A DNA stretch of 64,000 bases from Taenia hydatigena (GCA_036345935.2 JADWOT020000478.1:20169-84168), one strand, 5' to 3'; shown: positions 25,123 to 38,741, numbered from the stretch's first letter. Program-made: numbers and translations. The notes: generated from the sequence alone by a model not told the origin.

Positions 25123-25523
25123 TATAAAAGGAGTAGTGCACTAAAATGCTACACGATAACCAAAAACGTTGGTTAAAGATGGGCTTATGTTATCTCGAAT
25201 GTGTTTGCAGGTTTCCCTCCAGCAAGAGAGGAACCCGAGGTAGCCGGTGTTAGTCCTTCGCATCCATGTGTAACGGTTCATAAAGGAGATCTGTGAAATC
25301 GCAGAACGAAGTAAACATTCAGTTACGGCCAGCAGCGCAGCCAATTAAAACACCAACACACGCACACAGAACGGAAGAATGACGTGCACCAAAGAAATGG
25401 TGGCTTAAATGCGGACACTGTTGAGGCCAATCACAAGACTACACCAGGAGGACGATGCATGCTTGCGTTCATGACGTCCGACCTTTTGGAAGTCAGGGAT
25501 GGTCAGTTGATGCGGATGAACGA
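25123..25523 (+). repeat. P-type repeat copy (mirror of 6560-6960)
   Basis: Plus-strand version with CCTTTTGGAAGTCAGGGATG followed by GTCAGTTGATG. Identical to its left-arm partner as far as read. Confidence 0.65.
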
Positions 25524-26553
25524 GTGCTGCTCCTGCTTTGAAGTCCCTATAGCCAGATGACGAGTCTGCATTGCGTCTTTGCCGACGAAGAATGCAAATG
25601 AAGGTGTAATCAAACCGGAATGCAATATCCGGTCGCGTGCACATTCGCAGAAATTGTTGAGGCAAGTCAAGTCCTACACATTATCTAAATGGCATCCTTT
25701 TCAATCACATACGTCCCTCTTCTGCCGCCCCAACCTTTCCAAATTTCTCAATCTGATTTTGTTGCATCAGCACTGTTGATACAACGTCACCGTTTCCTTC
25801 TAAAATGGCTTTGGAAGAAACCGAATTTTAAATAAACGGATTTGTAAGCCTGGATATATTTAGTTGTGAACAATATGCATTCCAAAGAGAGCAAACACGA
25901 TACGTGTGCACTCCATACCAAAAACTACCCCGTCAGTCATTAAAACAAGCATTGCTTCATCCATCCAGTTGCAGCTTGACAGTCTGAACCAATCATTGTG
26001 TAGTTACTTGCAGTGCACACCACTTCAATCTGCCCATCAAAAGCAACCGAGCGTGATCTGTGCCACAACACAGCGAAGATTCAAAATCTCTTGAGCATTA
26101 TGATGGATATCAATAAATCCCCTTCGAAGGACGCATTCGGTCAAAGCCATCTTTGGCTCGTACCTATCAATGTTAAAGACGACGTTGAACTCCTACCAAC
26201 ATTCCGCTGACCCTCATCATTGCACAAATCTACTCTAAAGTGAGAAAAAGCAACGTTTGGATTCACGATGACAATCCGCGTGGAGGTCGATGGTAATGAC
26301 AGTGAGGCTAGCGACCACGTACCGAAAACTCGATTCCTCCCATTCCATAGCACCCGAGTTGGATTCGCTGCCACACATTTACTGTCAGTATTAATGGCTC
26401 GTGACATGGGCACGTAACATTACGTCCATTGAGATTCTAAACAATGTCAGCATGGTCTCTTTTGGATTCACAGGTGTAAAAAAGAATAAAAGATGTGAGA
26501 TTGCAAGGTCTGGTACCGACAACACCCATTTATTTCCAATCGCATTTGATGTC

Positions 26554-26603
26554 TGTCAGCCGAAGAGCAGTGACAAGAAGTCTGCACTGCAGAAGAGCTG
26601 ACG
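26554..26603. repeat. Conserved double-stem palindrome (right arm)
   Basis: Mirror of 5480-5529. Outer TGTCAGC/GCTGACG, inner GCAGTG/CACTGC, with the sides of the internal loop purine-rich (CGAAGA / AGAAGA). Confidence 0.8.
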
Positions 26604-27552
26604 ACAATACTAGATGTGGTTAAGAGGAGCAAAAAATGAGGCTTTGAATGTGGCACTCTCAGAGGTGGCCAAGTGTATGCTGCCACTAAGGGAACAGGAA
26701 TTGCGCACGACGAACTTGAAAATTCCTTGCAATCTGATTTGCCATGGGAAAATCAACCGAGACATAGCAACTTTGTCGTTTTTCCTAGATGACAATGTGG
26801 ATTCCAAAGCATGCCGCTGAATGATTATGACTTTTTTAATCAACGAGCCGCACTTGATTGGGGCAACACCCGTTTTCATTGACAATTTGGCACACATCGT
26901 GGTGTTGAAATCAAGCATATCTGGACTGATGGCAGCTGATGCATCAATTGTGATCCAAAACAGATCTCTACTTTCCTTTTCCTTAGGCGTTCACAAGTGT
27001 TTGTTCAATGCCTTCATCAACTGCATGTCAGTGATTTGCTTAAAAGGCCTTAACGGTTTTCCCAGTAGTTTCCTGTTTGCACTTCGGCTTAGGGCTTCTA
27101 AACCAGCGAAAATGGGTATAAGATAAGGAAGACAAATGATATTCATGCAGTCGGATACTGTTTTGGTACTTCAGCCTATGCCTCACCCAGACACTGTCGA
27201 CCTTGTTTTAGCCAGTCTTCGGAGAAAATGTCGTTTATTCGTGCACAAATTTACCAGGAAACAGGCATTCAACTTCAGGACAAATGTTCAGAATTGTAGA
27301 GTGTGCAGGCCCTTCATCTCATTCTGCTTTACTATACGCCACCTCGATATTTTGAGCCCCTTCACACACTTGAAGATCGTAAAAGCAACATCTTTCCATC
27401 TGCATTCAGCAAGGTCATTTCTACTTGCATGATGCATTAAAAAGGACACCGAATTTCACATTCCGTGGCACAAACCAATACACACTGAATCAGCGTAGAT
27501 GGGTAAGAAGGTAAGTCAGCACCAAAGATAAGAAGTAGAGTTGATAAAGAGC

Positions 27553-27658
27553 ACAGGTAGGTGTTGGCATAGCCACTTCACTGTATGAACTCACATTGTC
27601 GCTGGAGTGATATTTTTACTCCTCTTATTACCTCTGCCGAAGTGTACTAGCACCGAGA
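27553..27658 (-). repeat. Core element copy (mirror of 4425-4530)
   Basis: Exact reverse complement of the left-arm copy; starts with AGGTGTTGGCATAGC on the plus strand. Confidence 0.8.
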
Positions 27659-30149
27659 TCATAAAACGGACCCGAGCACAGCGGCGAACAGGGAGAGCAG
27701 AGGCGAGAGTGAAGTGAAGAGGCTGCTTCCGATGTAAATAAATAGGTGTCTGTCACCTGATGCAATTCGCTGAGTGTCTGGAAGCATCAGATTAACTACT
27801 GAGTGCTTAAATCAGGTGGAACTGAAGGCTTGATTCTCGATTACAACTGATGTAGCAGTTGTCGTCCATTCTGATACACCTTATTAGAAGAAGCAAGAAA
27901 GTTGCCAGAATGTCGGTGAGAACCAATGTTTTCTCAATCATGATACGGTCGGGTACTGGGTGATGCCTAGGCCGTTTGCTCCCAGAACTTCGTTGGCTCG
28001 GTGACATGCTCTGCGGCTTACAATGCCGTCGAAAAGGCATGACACAGATATTATGCCAATAAGTGGCCAATCCTATGCAGGTTCCTTGCCTTGCAACAAA
28101 AATTCTCGAAGGATCTTACTTCCCCTCGCCGTATTATATTTGGTCAATTTTGTGACTCCCACATTTATTGCTTCATGACAAGTAGAGACTAAGCCTCAAG
28201 AATTTACATGTGATATGCTATCTGGAGGTTCATATTCATTTCATCTCACTGTCTACCCCACCCTCTCGTGCAGCAGCGATGCAATCCTCACTTACTACGC
28301 GAAGGTCATGTCTAAGAAGAACCCGAAACCACCATCCCACTTACCCAAGAGAGAGGAAAGGCTTGAATCGAACAAGTAGTTAGCAAGGACGCGCATGTAA
28401 AAGAGGTGTGGCAGAGTGCAAAACCCTTCGGTTGTTGATTGTCCTCCAAGTCCCATCGCTTGTATTACTCAAACTCTACCACCATCAACTTTTGCCTTTT
28501 TGCGTCGTGGTCGTCAAATCAGTGCGTTCTACACAATCGAGAAAGTGGAAATAAAGCGCATTGATAATTTATGCGCCACCCATGAGAAGGTATAATTAGG
28601 GATGATGATGACCGCCTTACGACGAGATTACGAGTCTCCGTGGCAAGTGTACCAACGAAGAATGCAAATGAAAGCGTAATCAAGCGCACCAGGAACACGG
28701 AACCAGAAGAGAATGCTGAAAATGAGATCCAACCTCAAATATAACCACGAAAGCTATTGAGTCAGGTCAAATCTCACACAACACCTGCATCACTTCATTT
28801 CAGACCACCTACACCACCTCCTCTGCCACTTAGTGCTAGTGAAATTTCTTCACCTCATTTCCATCACATTAGCACCATTAGCAGAGCACTGCTGTTCGTT
28901 TCCGAGCTGGCTACCCATAAAACTTAGATTTGTCAGCAAAATAAGACCTTCAACCTTCAGAATAATTAGTTGTGTCCAATTACTTAGAAAGAGGGCCAAT
29001 CCCGTCAAAGCGGCTTTGTAATTGTGCGTGCCAATGGTAAAGAAGACGGCGTCGAACCACTACAAAATTCCTGCTGGCTTTTGCTGTATACAGACTGACA
29101 GAATTCGTAGTATAGCTTAGCGCAAGGAGTCAAAAACTCGCTTCCTCTCATTCCATACCTCTACAGTTGGACTTGCTGCCACGCATTTACTGTTGCTGTG
29201 AACACCTCGTGACGTAATTCCATCACATCACGTCCCTTGTAGTTTCAACAATGTCAGCGTGGTCCCTCGGAAGAGTCAGTCAAAATTAATGAAGGATGTG
29301 CTATCGCAACTTCGGGTAACGATGGCGTCCTTTCGATTACCACAGCGTGTGACTTGCGTCAGCTAAATGACAGTGACAAGATACCCACACTGCAAAGTAA
29401 ATAAAAGATAGTTCTGCACAATGCCAATGCCTTTTTATCGAATGAAGAGACGTTTATACCGTTGAAGTGGAAAAACTTTTAGTAGTTGACCAAATTAAAC
29501 AAGGGAGGGAAAGCACATGACTCGCCGAAATCCCCACATTCCGATGACGACTTACCGATGCAGCGTTTATGGACACGCAAGAATTAGTTACCGCAGAATG
29601 ACGTTCTCTGGACCCAAGTCTGCAACTATCCTTCAACATCTGGTGCACTAAAACATTTGTAACATTTTCTAAGTAAATTATTGCAAGGTCACTTTTCCTC
29701 TTGTCTGTTGAAGTTGCCTCTGGGATAAGTTCAATCAACTGTCTGAAGTCTTGTCAGAAGGCACGGCAATCAGGATCATCTCCGCTTCCAGTACACCCCC
29801 TTCAGCTTCCTTTCTATGAAGCTGGCTTCTAAGGAGTATGGAAAAGAAGAGAGGAATTTAGTTAATGCAATTCGTGAAGTCTTGTTGGGAATTAGAACTT
29901 GTGTTTTCCTCAGAAACTGCCAGCCCTCTATCAGCCAATGGTAACGAAACAGTTGCTATATCCTTTCATGTGAACAAATTTATTAGAAGACTTCCATTCA
30001 ATTTCAGGATTAATGTGTGTGCTTTCACTAGGTGCAAGCATGATATGCTGCGTTCCTTTGCACATAGATGGAGATTGTGGCATAAACAAACACTGTTAGA
30101 TGGAAGGAATGGCAAGACCGCGCCAAAGAAAACGGTTGGATCAGGTGTT

Positions 30150-30250
30150 GGTGTGACCCACTTCACTGCATAAATCCATGTGGCCGCCGAAGCGATACTT
30201 TTACTCCTCTCGTGAATTTAGTTGAAGTGTGCTCGAAGTGAGGATATACA
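30150..30250 (-). repeat. Core element copy (mirror of 1959-2065)
   Basis: Right-arm partner, with several substitutions relative to the left-arm copy. It reads better than its partner (intact CTCGTGA and GTGTGCTCGAAGTG). Confidence 0.7.
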
Positions 30251-32301
30251 ATAGGTCCAAACACAACAACTAGCAATCAGGTCTGACGTTTTATGTAGAT
30301 GAATGTGTTTTTAGCTTCAATGGGATTTGCTGATTACCTCGAAGAATTAGAAGAACTTGTGCACGCTTGTCACAATTAATGCGTCAGTTGCCCTCCCTTC
30401 TATTTTGCAGCTCGCAAAGAACCCATGTGCGCTATGTGCAAGTCCTGCTGTCACAACGCCAGCATCTACTTGGTCATTTATGTGGAATCCACAATCACAG
30501 TCTCATTTTATTTTATTCCCATTAAATTCAGTTCTTTGTCTTTTGACATAAATCAAGCGCTATTGCAATTGAAAGGGTGCTCTCAGTACACGGCATCGCA
30601 GTTGCACATTTTGCATTCATCCGACATTGTTTAAATCACAATGGACGTAATGTGATGTACCTACTTTGCAAGGTATTCACACCCACAGTAAAGGCGTGCC
30701 GGCAAGCCCAACTATGGAGTTGTGCGATGGCAGGAATTGATTTTGTGGTGCGTGGTCGTCAACACACCCCACCAGCCTCGTCGGTCTCTAGGCATTATGT
30801 CGCTGTGAATACAAGCGCCTTTTGACTCATGTTATCGTCGATTTCTACAATACGGAAGGTCAGTGAAAAGTTTGGAAGAATTCAACGTTGTCTCACCTCA
30901 CATTGAAACGCAGCTTTGACCAACTTCATCCTACTTCAGAAGGAATCAATTGATATCCATCGAGTGTATGATAAGTTTTTTAAGCGTTGCTTCGTTGTGG
31001 CACAGATTAGGCTCGAGTCTTCCTCAATAGGCGGGTGGAAGTGGTGTGCACTGCAAAGAAAGACATTTGGTGGTTTGGATCGTCGGGTTGATACTGCGTA
31101 GGTAATACAATCCTAGTTTGAGTGATTGATGAGCTGTTTGTAACGCAAAGCGTTCACTTATTGCGTTTTTCCTTTTTACTGAATGCCCATTGTCCACAGC
31201 CAATTTCTAAGTTTGCAGATTCTGTTAAAGAAAAATTTGGATTTTTTTAGAATAATCCATTTTGGAATCAAATAGGAACTCTGTATCAATGGTTCTGATG
31301 CGATTGGGATTAGTCCAAGAATTTTTGGAAGCTCTAAGTTGCAGAGGAGGAAGCGATGCAAATGCTGTGTTGGATTTCACTTGCCGCAATAATTCTCACG
31401 TCTACACATACAACTAAGCTTCTTTTCCAGCAAGCACTTCTGGGTTGATTATATCTTCATTTACATTCTTCGTTGCTGTGCAGACTCGTCACCTCAGCGT
31501 GGGGCAGTCCAAGCCAGTGTGGCACTTGCGAGTTGCCTCCTTCTCATCAAATGGCACTTCACTCGCTCAGTTGATTCAAGGCATGTACAAGTGCACTCAT
31601 TCAGAAGAGGTGTAGATCTACTTCAGCTTCAAATTCCTGGTTGTAAAATTCGCCAAGAAGTGTGCTGGTGGCACCAGCTTGACTGCTGGAAGGCGAAAGG
31701 GTGACCCACGCAATTAAGCAATAGTTTGTGGGAAATGAAAGTTTTAGGGTGCAGAAGACGATTCATAGTCTACATTTGAAGGGTTTACGTAATTTTAGAT
31801 TATACAGAAAGTCGGGACTTAAGGCACTATTTTGTGCGCTCTACACCGCCTCTGGTCCCTCTATTCTTGATCGACGAGGTGACTGCCACAACTGAAGGTT
31901 CCGCTGATCGACCGAGAATGTGCGACTTTCATCTTACCTATACAGGCAGCGGTGGCATCGAATAGATGCATTAACTTTTACTTGGAGGCATTTAGTTGCC
32001 ATTACAAATAGGTGCCTGCTACTTTGAATGCAAGTTTATGGGAATGAGTCGTTATTTTGTGTTCTGTCAAGGTGAGGGACTTCAACATGCTGTACTTTTG
32101 CCCCACCGTGATATGGACACTCACCTGCCTTAAGCGAACCCTAATAGCGTCACTATGCCAACCCAGATGTAGAAATATGCAGCGTCTGAGCGAGCAAGGG
32201 ACGAGGCGATTCAATAGATAGCAGTAAAATGAATAAAAAAATATGCGATTGCAACGCTGGATTCTGACAGCACCCACTCAATGGCGATTTCATTTGATGT
32301 T

Positions 32302-32350
32302 CGTCAGCTAAAGGCAGTGATGGAACACCTTCACCGCAGAGGAGCTGACG
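32302..32350. repeat. Conserved double-stem palindrome
   Basis: Perfect 7-bp ends; inner GGCAGTG with partner CACCGC. Confidence 0.8.
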
Positions 32351-32785
32351 AAAACACTATGAATGCTGGAGTTAAAGAAATACAAGGTAAACAAATTGGA
32401 AGTTAATTCTTTACGATCGGCTTAGGCGACGATGGAAATAACACCTTGGCCGTGCCGAACGAACACTGCCTTGTAAGCAAACGTTGTTGACTTCCTCCAA
32501 TCCCGCACTTCAGCATGTCCGGCACATCATCCACCTTCATTTCAATTCTAGCACAGACCTGCCTTTCTAAATCAAGCTTATCAGATCACACACAATCGGC
32601 TAATTTAAAGGATTTCGAAAATCCCTGACTTCGCTTTACAGGCGATCACAACTGTTTGACCGATGTTACGAGCCAATCCACAAATCGCATCAGAACGTAC
32701 CAGCACATTCATCCACATCAAATGCATCTTCCCTACTTCGCTCTGTCATCCTATCCCACTGCTAGCTACTTTGCGAATTCCTATT

Positions 32786-32895
32786 TATGGTCTCGGTCCG
32801 AGTACTCTTTAACGGAAGTCACGAGAGGAGTGAAAATATCGCTCCAGTAGCGATGCGGATTCTTGCAGCGAAGCCAGCTATGACAGCACCTAATT
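32786..32895 (+). repeat. Core element copy
   Basis: GTCACGAGAGGAGTGAAAAT then ATCGCTCCAGTAGCGATG. An extra base pair makes a small CGCT/AGCG hairpin here. Confidence 0.8.
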
Positions 32896-33705
32896 GTCCT
32901 CCCTCCATCCCCATTCGTTCCACTTAATGCTGCCTTACACATACGAAGCATTGAACGACTACTCTATGAGGAGTGGAAATGAAACTTATCGAGCAGTCAT
33001 TTCTGTTCCATATTAGTTGAATTGCAAAAGTGCACTGAGTCTTGCTAATTCTATTAAAAGCTGAGCGATTAGAAGGTAGAGTAAGTAGGTTCTGTGTGCG
33101 CATGCGCAAAATGGTTAAGCACAATGCCTTATTACTTACCACCATTAATTAGCTTAACAGACGTTCAATCAACGACCTGAGTGACCACTGAGTGTCAGCC
33201 CGACTGCCTCAACCACCACCTCCATCGTTACTGGCAACATATCTACTTCACCTGCCTAATCCAAGGTGACCGATCAATGCAACGATTCGAAGCATTGAAC
33301 GCACTACCGCAGATCGCAGCTAAATTTGTGGAAGGAGAGTTGGTCCGTTATCGAACCAACACAAAATTCCTACTGACCTTGGTATTGCACGTACCTTTCC
33401 AGCAGGCGTCGTAAAAGACGTTCCAAGTCACGACGACATGCTGCTTGAAGGCTGGCAGAGCTAGTGGTCGTGGTTGCTGAATGCGAATAAAGAACTCGTA
33501 TCATCCCACTCTACAACTTCACAGTTCGGATTCCTGCCACGCATTTACGCTCGGAGTGAATACCTCATGACGCAAGCACATGACATCACGCGCATTGTGA
33601 CTCTGAACAACGCCATTGAAAAAAGCAATGACAGATGGATAAAGATGTGTGATTGCAAAATCGGGCACTGAATGCACCCTTTCAATTACAATCGCGTTTG
33701 ATGTT

Positions 33706-33754
33706 CGTCAGCAGCGCACAGTGACATAAAACCTGTACTGCAGATCAGCTGACG
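33706..33754. repeat. Conserved double-stem palindrome
   Basis: Perfect CGTCAGC/GCTGACG ends; inner CAGTG/TACTG. Confidence 0.8.
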
Positions 33755-34217
33755 GAAAGACTGGATTTGGTTGAAACAAACCAAACTGAGGCAGTAAAAG
33801 TTAAAATTATGGGAATGGCTAAGTGGGTGCTGACATTGTGACAAGAGGGAGAGGGCATAGCAAATATGGAATGCATGATTAGCAATGAACATAGGTATTG
33901 GGGTGCGCTGAACCAACGACGCCTTGTATGCAAACGACTTTCACTCCCCTGCCCACCATACTGCGGTCGTCCCTCCATCTTTACCAACATTCTGGCTAGC
34001 TCCTTGTCTTTCGAGTCAAGCATATCCGAATGGAGAACAACTGATACACTAATTCTTGCGATCCAGAAAACACATTCTTATTTTTACTTGACTAAAGCGA
34101 TCGCAATGATTCGTCCGATTCCTCAAGGCAATCAGCGAATCGCATCGGAAGGTACAAATATATCCATCCACATCGTAAACAGCCTCTCCACTTTTATCCT
34201 CCGTCGCCACTCACTGT

Positions 34218-34312
34218 CGCGCTTCGGGTATACTTCAACGGAAGTCACGAGAGCAGTGAAAACATCGCTTCAGTAGCAATGTGTTCATACAGTGATTTCG
34301 GCTATGTCAACG
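34218..34312 (+). repeat. Core element copy
   Basis: Contains GAAGTCACGAGAGCAGTGAA and CATCGCTTCAGTAGCAATG. A few bases of the following CATACAG section are lost. Confidence 0.75.
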
Positions 34313-34420
34313 CCTGACTGTCTTTGCTCCGACTCTATTTGATTCCTTTGGTGCACCTTACCGCTTTCCTCACCCAAGACTGCTTCAGTACTTGTTTTTT
34401 TTATGCCACTATTGTATGTC

Positions 34421-36130
34421 CCGGTGTTAGTATAATTGGATCTGACTGAATGGACGTGGGAAGATGTGGCATTTAAGGCCTGAATTTGTGTGCGAATAAA
34501 CGCAAAACATTAAGCAGGTACATAGTGAAAGCACAATGAATGAAGGACTAACATATCCTACAATGTTTCGAGGCACTAGTTGTCGACGCCAACGTGGGAA
34601 GCTGAGTTGCACTGCTTACTCCACTTGCCCAAAATTTGCACGGACTAATTTTGTGTCCTAACCTCTGCATCAATGCGTCACGCAAAGGCACGTAGAGATA
34701 TCGGCGAGTGGAATCAAGCACTACTGTTAGTCCCTTCGTTGGACGGCGAAGAGGGTCTCTCTACTGCAATGATGGACATCAGCGTTGTCTAAGGCTGTTC
34801 TTTGTGTTCATTGAAGTATGAGACAAACTGTTCAGCGTCGTGGTCAATGTTTGATGAGCAGCCTTTTCCAGGTATCTATCCATGCCGTGTTCCATAAAAA
34901 CTAATTGTACTGGCGATGGTGTGCCGGTCGTAATGAGCAAAAGTTGTCCGTAAGATGATGATCGCGCTTCCAATTAGACAAGTCGTGGTAGAAGCAAGCG
35001 ATAGTGTAGAGTGGGCAGCATTCTTTGGCAAAATTGAACACTATGCAAAAAGACTGAAAGGTGTAAATAATTACTCGCCATCTGACCCGAAAAGAAGTTC
35101 GTTATTCAGTTCTCCTCTAATTTTGGCCACTTCACCGTGTCGCCCCACTTGGCGTGGAATACAGGGCACTTCAGCTTTTGTCTGAAAGTGCCTCAAGGAA
35201 ATTCTGAACGATTCTCGCTGACGCCTCAGAAGTTACCATTTCTCCCACACTCGACAAGTATACGACGCCTAGATAAGCAAGAGACACGGGATTCCTCGCA
35301 TCTAATAGACACTTCGAGGTGAAATATGTGAGAAGATCTTAATCCTTAGGTAAACACACAAATGTTTTCACTGATTTCAGATAAAATGGTAGGGAAGTAG
35401 GTCTTTGCATAGTGAGAAGGCGTCTAATTGAACCGACATGCAACTTCTCCACAAACGCATCTATAAGCCGCGTTGCATGGCCTGCTTGGCTGACTACACG
35501 CACCCTCACCCACTTGCATTGGTGGTGATTCTGACTTGTCTAAGTTTGCGTATTGTTATCTCTTCCACCAACCAAAGCCCAATGCACTTACAAGAAGATG
35601 TATGTTGTCAGGGCGACGTCCTGTGCGAAGAATCTCAAAGATGTGGATAAACCGCTACGAGGAGCATCCGCATCAGGTCAAACTAGTGATTTACGGAGAA
35701 GTAAAATAGTTAAATTGAAGTGCCCAGAGCTTACTAGCCAATAAATGGACTTGATAATGGGACCTAATTTCGTCCTGCCCTGTTAGCCCCTACTAAAGCA
35801 TAGGCTTTGGGCAGAATCATTCAGATAAGTAAAATCGCTTCGGGGGCATTGAGTAGTGGCTGGCAGTGAGATACACACAAATTCAAATGGCTACCTCATC
35901 AGGAAAGGAACAAAACTTGTCGCGAAGTCAGTTTGCTTAGTATAATCATGATTGTAAGCCAAAATACGTCTTCCCAAATGCAGAGATAGCAAAAGATGAG
36001 CGATTGGAAGGGGAAGAGTGAGTAGCCCTTGTGTGTGTATGCGTGGAGACGTCTGTCACGTGGTGATGTTCTCGTCACAGCACTGCAATTTGACGGTTCT
36101 CCGTTGAATGGCTTCCCTCACGTAAGCAAC
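34421..36130 (+). repeat. Post-core section and L module, broken
   Basis: 34950-35330 is the post-core section (CGTGGTAGAAGCAAGCGATA, CACCGTGTCGCCCCACTTGG). 35390-36130 is a short L module with the exon-like remnant at 35890-36020 and its GTGAGT at about 36019. Many substitutions; no gene. Confidence 0.6.
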
Positions 36131-37004
36131 AATCTCAAATTGCCACTTTTTCCTATGCAATTAACGGCAAAACCGAAGGGAAGATTGATAGTTTATTGAG
36201 GACCAAACGAATAAATTTGCAGAATGCTTGGTAAACTACAAACTTAGTTTGTCAGAAAAAGAGCGACATATGCGCAAGTATTTCGGCTTTGGTAGTAGGT
36301 TGCTTACAATGGCTGCGTCACGGATAAAAGGTAGCGACCGGCAAAACGATGATCCTGGGGAACAATTTACTGAACCGTCCTGAGTCCTGTCAGATGGCAC
36401 GGTCATCAGTGTTGTCACTTCTTCGAGTAAATCTCCTTATTGGCACTTCAGCTTAGGGATTAAAAACCGAAGGAAATGGCTGTATGACACGCAGCTAAAC
36501 TGTGAGGGAGCGTATTGTAAAAGAATTTCTATTTTTTCTCTTTACTGAGGCAGACAACTTTGCCTTGTTGTTTAACATGCTTTTGAGAATGGAGAGGTCC
36601 TACATTCGCTTATTTTTAATCTGAAAAACTCCTGCCTCAAGCAAATCTCATTAGCTTCAATCTGCAAACTCTGGAGTTACCATCCATTTCAAAGCTTTTG
36701 CAGAATCATACAACGTCATGGCGAGCGAGACCCAAGAAGATTTGTCAAGTATTGCGTTGATGGCTGACAACCACGCACCAAAACGTGATTTCTTCCATTT
36801 CGCATGTCCATAGTTGCATTTGCTGCCACACAGTTAGTGTCGGTTTAAACAGCTAGTGACGTGAGCAAATGACAGCACGCCTGTGGTGATGCCCAACAAT
36901 GTCAGCGCAAGCTTTCGAGAAGATAGCGGTAAAGACGAATAAATAGGATGTACGATCGCAACTTCGGGTACAAATTGTAGTCTTGAATTGCAGCCGCGAT
37001 TAAT
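36131..37004. repeat. Diverged repeat sequence before the second inverted repeat
   Basis: 36380-36480 resembles the CTGTCAGATGGCACGGTCAT section also seen at 29750 and 63730. 36740-37004 is the start of a forward unit (GCTGCCACACAGTTAGTGT, CCAACAATGTCAGCG). No gene seen. Confidence 0.5.
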
Positions 37005-37007
37005 ATC

Positions 37008-37057
37008 CGTCAGCCGAGGAGTAGTGACACGAAACCTGCACTGCTATTGAACTGACG
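37008..37057. repeat. Conserved double-stem palindrome at inverted-repeat edge
   Basis: CGTCAGC/ACTGACG ends; inner GTAGTG/CACTGC. It sits at the outer boundary of the second inverted repeat. Confidence 0.8.
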
Positions 37058-37557
37058 AATAAACTGGAATCAGTTAGTAAGAACGGGAACGAGGCTTTCA
37101 CTGTGGAACCCACAGAAATGATCAAGTGAGTGCCGAACTCAAAGCAACAGGAATTGGACACGGTGAGAGTGAGATTTTGATGATCCATTTTGTCGTAGGA
37201 AAGAGGAGCGAGATAGGCGTAACCGGCTGCGGACACAACACTTTGCTCATGTCTCCCAGATGGCAGTGCAAATTACAGCGTGTGTCGCCGAGCCAACACA
37301 ACCTTGCATACAAACGCTGCTGACTTCGTTCATCACCACACCACATCATGACCGGCATATCATCCACCTCCACTCACATTCTGCCACCCATCCTGTCTTT
37401 CGAATTAAGCATATCAGAATGGAGTGCCACTGACGCATTGACTGTGACCCAAGAAGCGAATCGCCATTTCCACTCATCTTAGTTGTCCCATACCTCGAAA
37501 ACGCTGCACTAGCTCGTTCTCTCTCACTGCTTGTTCCATATGCTCATGCCAACTTCA

Positions 37558-37665
37558 TAGTCTCGGTTCGAGGACACTTCAACAGGAATCACGAGACGGG
37601 TGGAAATATCCTTCAGCGACGATGTGAGTTTATACAGTGAGGTCAGCTATGCCAACACCTGACAG
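37558..37665 (+). repeat. Core element copy
   Basis: GGTTCGAGGACACTTCAACA, ATCACGAGACGGGTGGAAAT, ending GCTATGCCAACACCTGACAG. Confidence 0.8.
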
Positions 37666-38741
37666 TCGTCGCTCCAACTCCAGTTATTTCCTTTCGTTCT
37701 GCCTTGCCTCCTCGCCCTTCAAACACTGCTTTCGTGACTGTTTCTTCATGCCACACAATGCACAATCCGATGTCCTTGCCATTGAAACATGCAATTTAGA
37801 AGTGGTTTTGCTGAGTGGAGAGAGGAAGGCGCCCTATTTGCGATCTTTAAGTGAGTGCAAAGGAACGCAATACATCAAGATGGCACAGAGGGAAAGCACA
37901 ATAAAAGGAGGGATCTCCACGCCTCTTTACTTGACCTAGTAGGATGAGACTCTTGCGCATAAGGCCAATAGAGCATCAAAAATTTCCTGCTACCTTTTAT
38001 CACCTAGGACAATCATGACTTTCCATGGTCTATTGCATTCTAATGTACATTTAGCGACAGAGCAGCCTTGCCTTTAGCGCTGCTTCAGACGCTCCAATGA
38101 CTGCTCAGGTCGAATCCGGTCGCTTCCATTGATGGTGTAGCTAGAAATACTGACCCTCATTGCATACGTTAAATTCACTTTCTATTGCTCATGTCAAAAG
38201 TGGTTTGGCAGGTCAAAGTCAACCCGCAAATACTTTGCAAGCTGACATTCATATTGAGGAATACCATTTTGCCGTAGAATGATATAACTTGCAATCGCCT
38301 TAAGATGCTGTGGTTTGAAGAATCGTAAGGCTTACACGTGATGTGAATTCTCAGTGGAAGGCACCATAACACGTTGTTCAATGACATTAACCTTTCAATT
38401 TGCTAACCAAAACATTTGATTGTTTTACATTTTGCAGAATGTGTTTGAGTGGAAGAAATGAAAATAGAATTTGGATTCAGGCTCATCGCCCCCAAAATGG
38501 AACTTAGCTCTTGAGTAAATGCACTAAGAAGTGGAACATCAGACCGAAGTTGATTGCAGCCACAGTTGTCCAGCTCTTGGTGCCCGTGTCTGGAGTGGAT
38601 GAATAAACGGTTTGTACTCAGTCACTCAGGAATGAGTTAGGCTTGCTTGCAGTTGGGCGATAAGTCATGTTTGGAGTTATTCAGTATGCATTAACAAGGC
38701 GGCTGATAAATAGGAAGCAAAATAATCAAATCCAGTTAATT

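Larger units (their letters stand above)
22629..32181 (-). repeat. Large inverted repeat, right arm
   Basis: This is the reverse-complement partner of 1-9452. Its inner part, 22732-28502, matches the left arm without visible differences. The outer part carries an extra 87 bp at about 29493-29579 that the left arm lacks. Weaker similarity to the third copy at 53-57 kb continues to about 32220, past the arm end. No gene is supported inside; open frames here mirror those of the left arm and have no domain signature. Mirror pairing of spurious frames is what an identical non-coding duplication gives. Confidence 0.95.
32182..33150 (+). repeat. Repeat unit following the right arm
   Basis: After the arm ends, this stretch carries a palindrome (32302-32350), a short middle section, a core (32786-32895) and a post-core section with an exon-like remnant at 32960-33100. 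It is inverted relative to 53200-54080. The reverse-strand frame at 32924-33145 has a similar frame at 53215-53406. That is the best-kept open frame in the family, but it is antisense to the family order and has no domain I recognise. Confidence 0.7.
33480..34420 (+). repeat. Forward repeat-family unit
   Basis: CTGCCACGCATTTACGCT section, palindrome at 33706-33754, middle section with TAAGTGGGTGCTGACATTGT, core at 34218-34312. The region 33151-33480 before it shows no module I recognise except GCAGATCGCAGCTAAATTTG. Confidence 0.75.
37005..38726 (+). repeat. Second inverted repeat, left arm
   Basis: Reverse complement of 44409-46130 (coordinate sum 83135). Identical as far as read from 37005 to about 38685; the last ~40 bp next to the loop carry several mismatches. 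The outer edge lies three bases outside the palindrome at 37008-37057. The arm contains a forward unit with core at 37558-37665 and an L-free tail. The frames of 100, 83, 78 and 70 codons are simply mirrored and have no domain. Confidence 0.95.
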
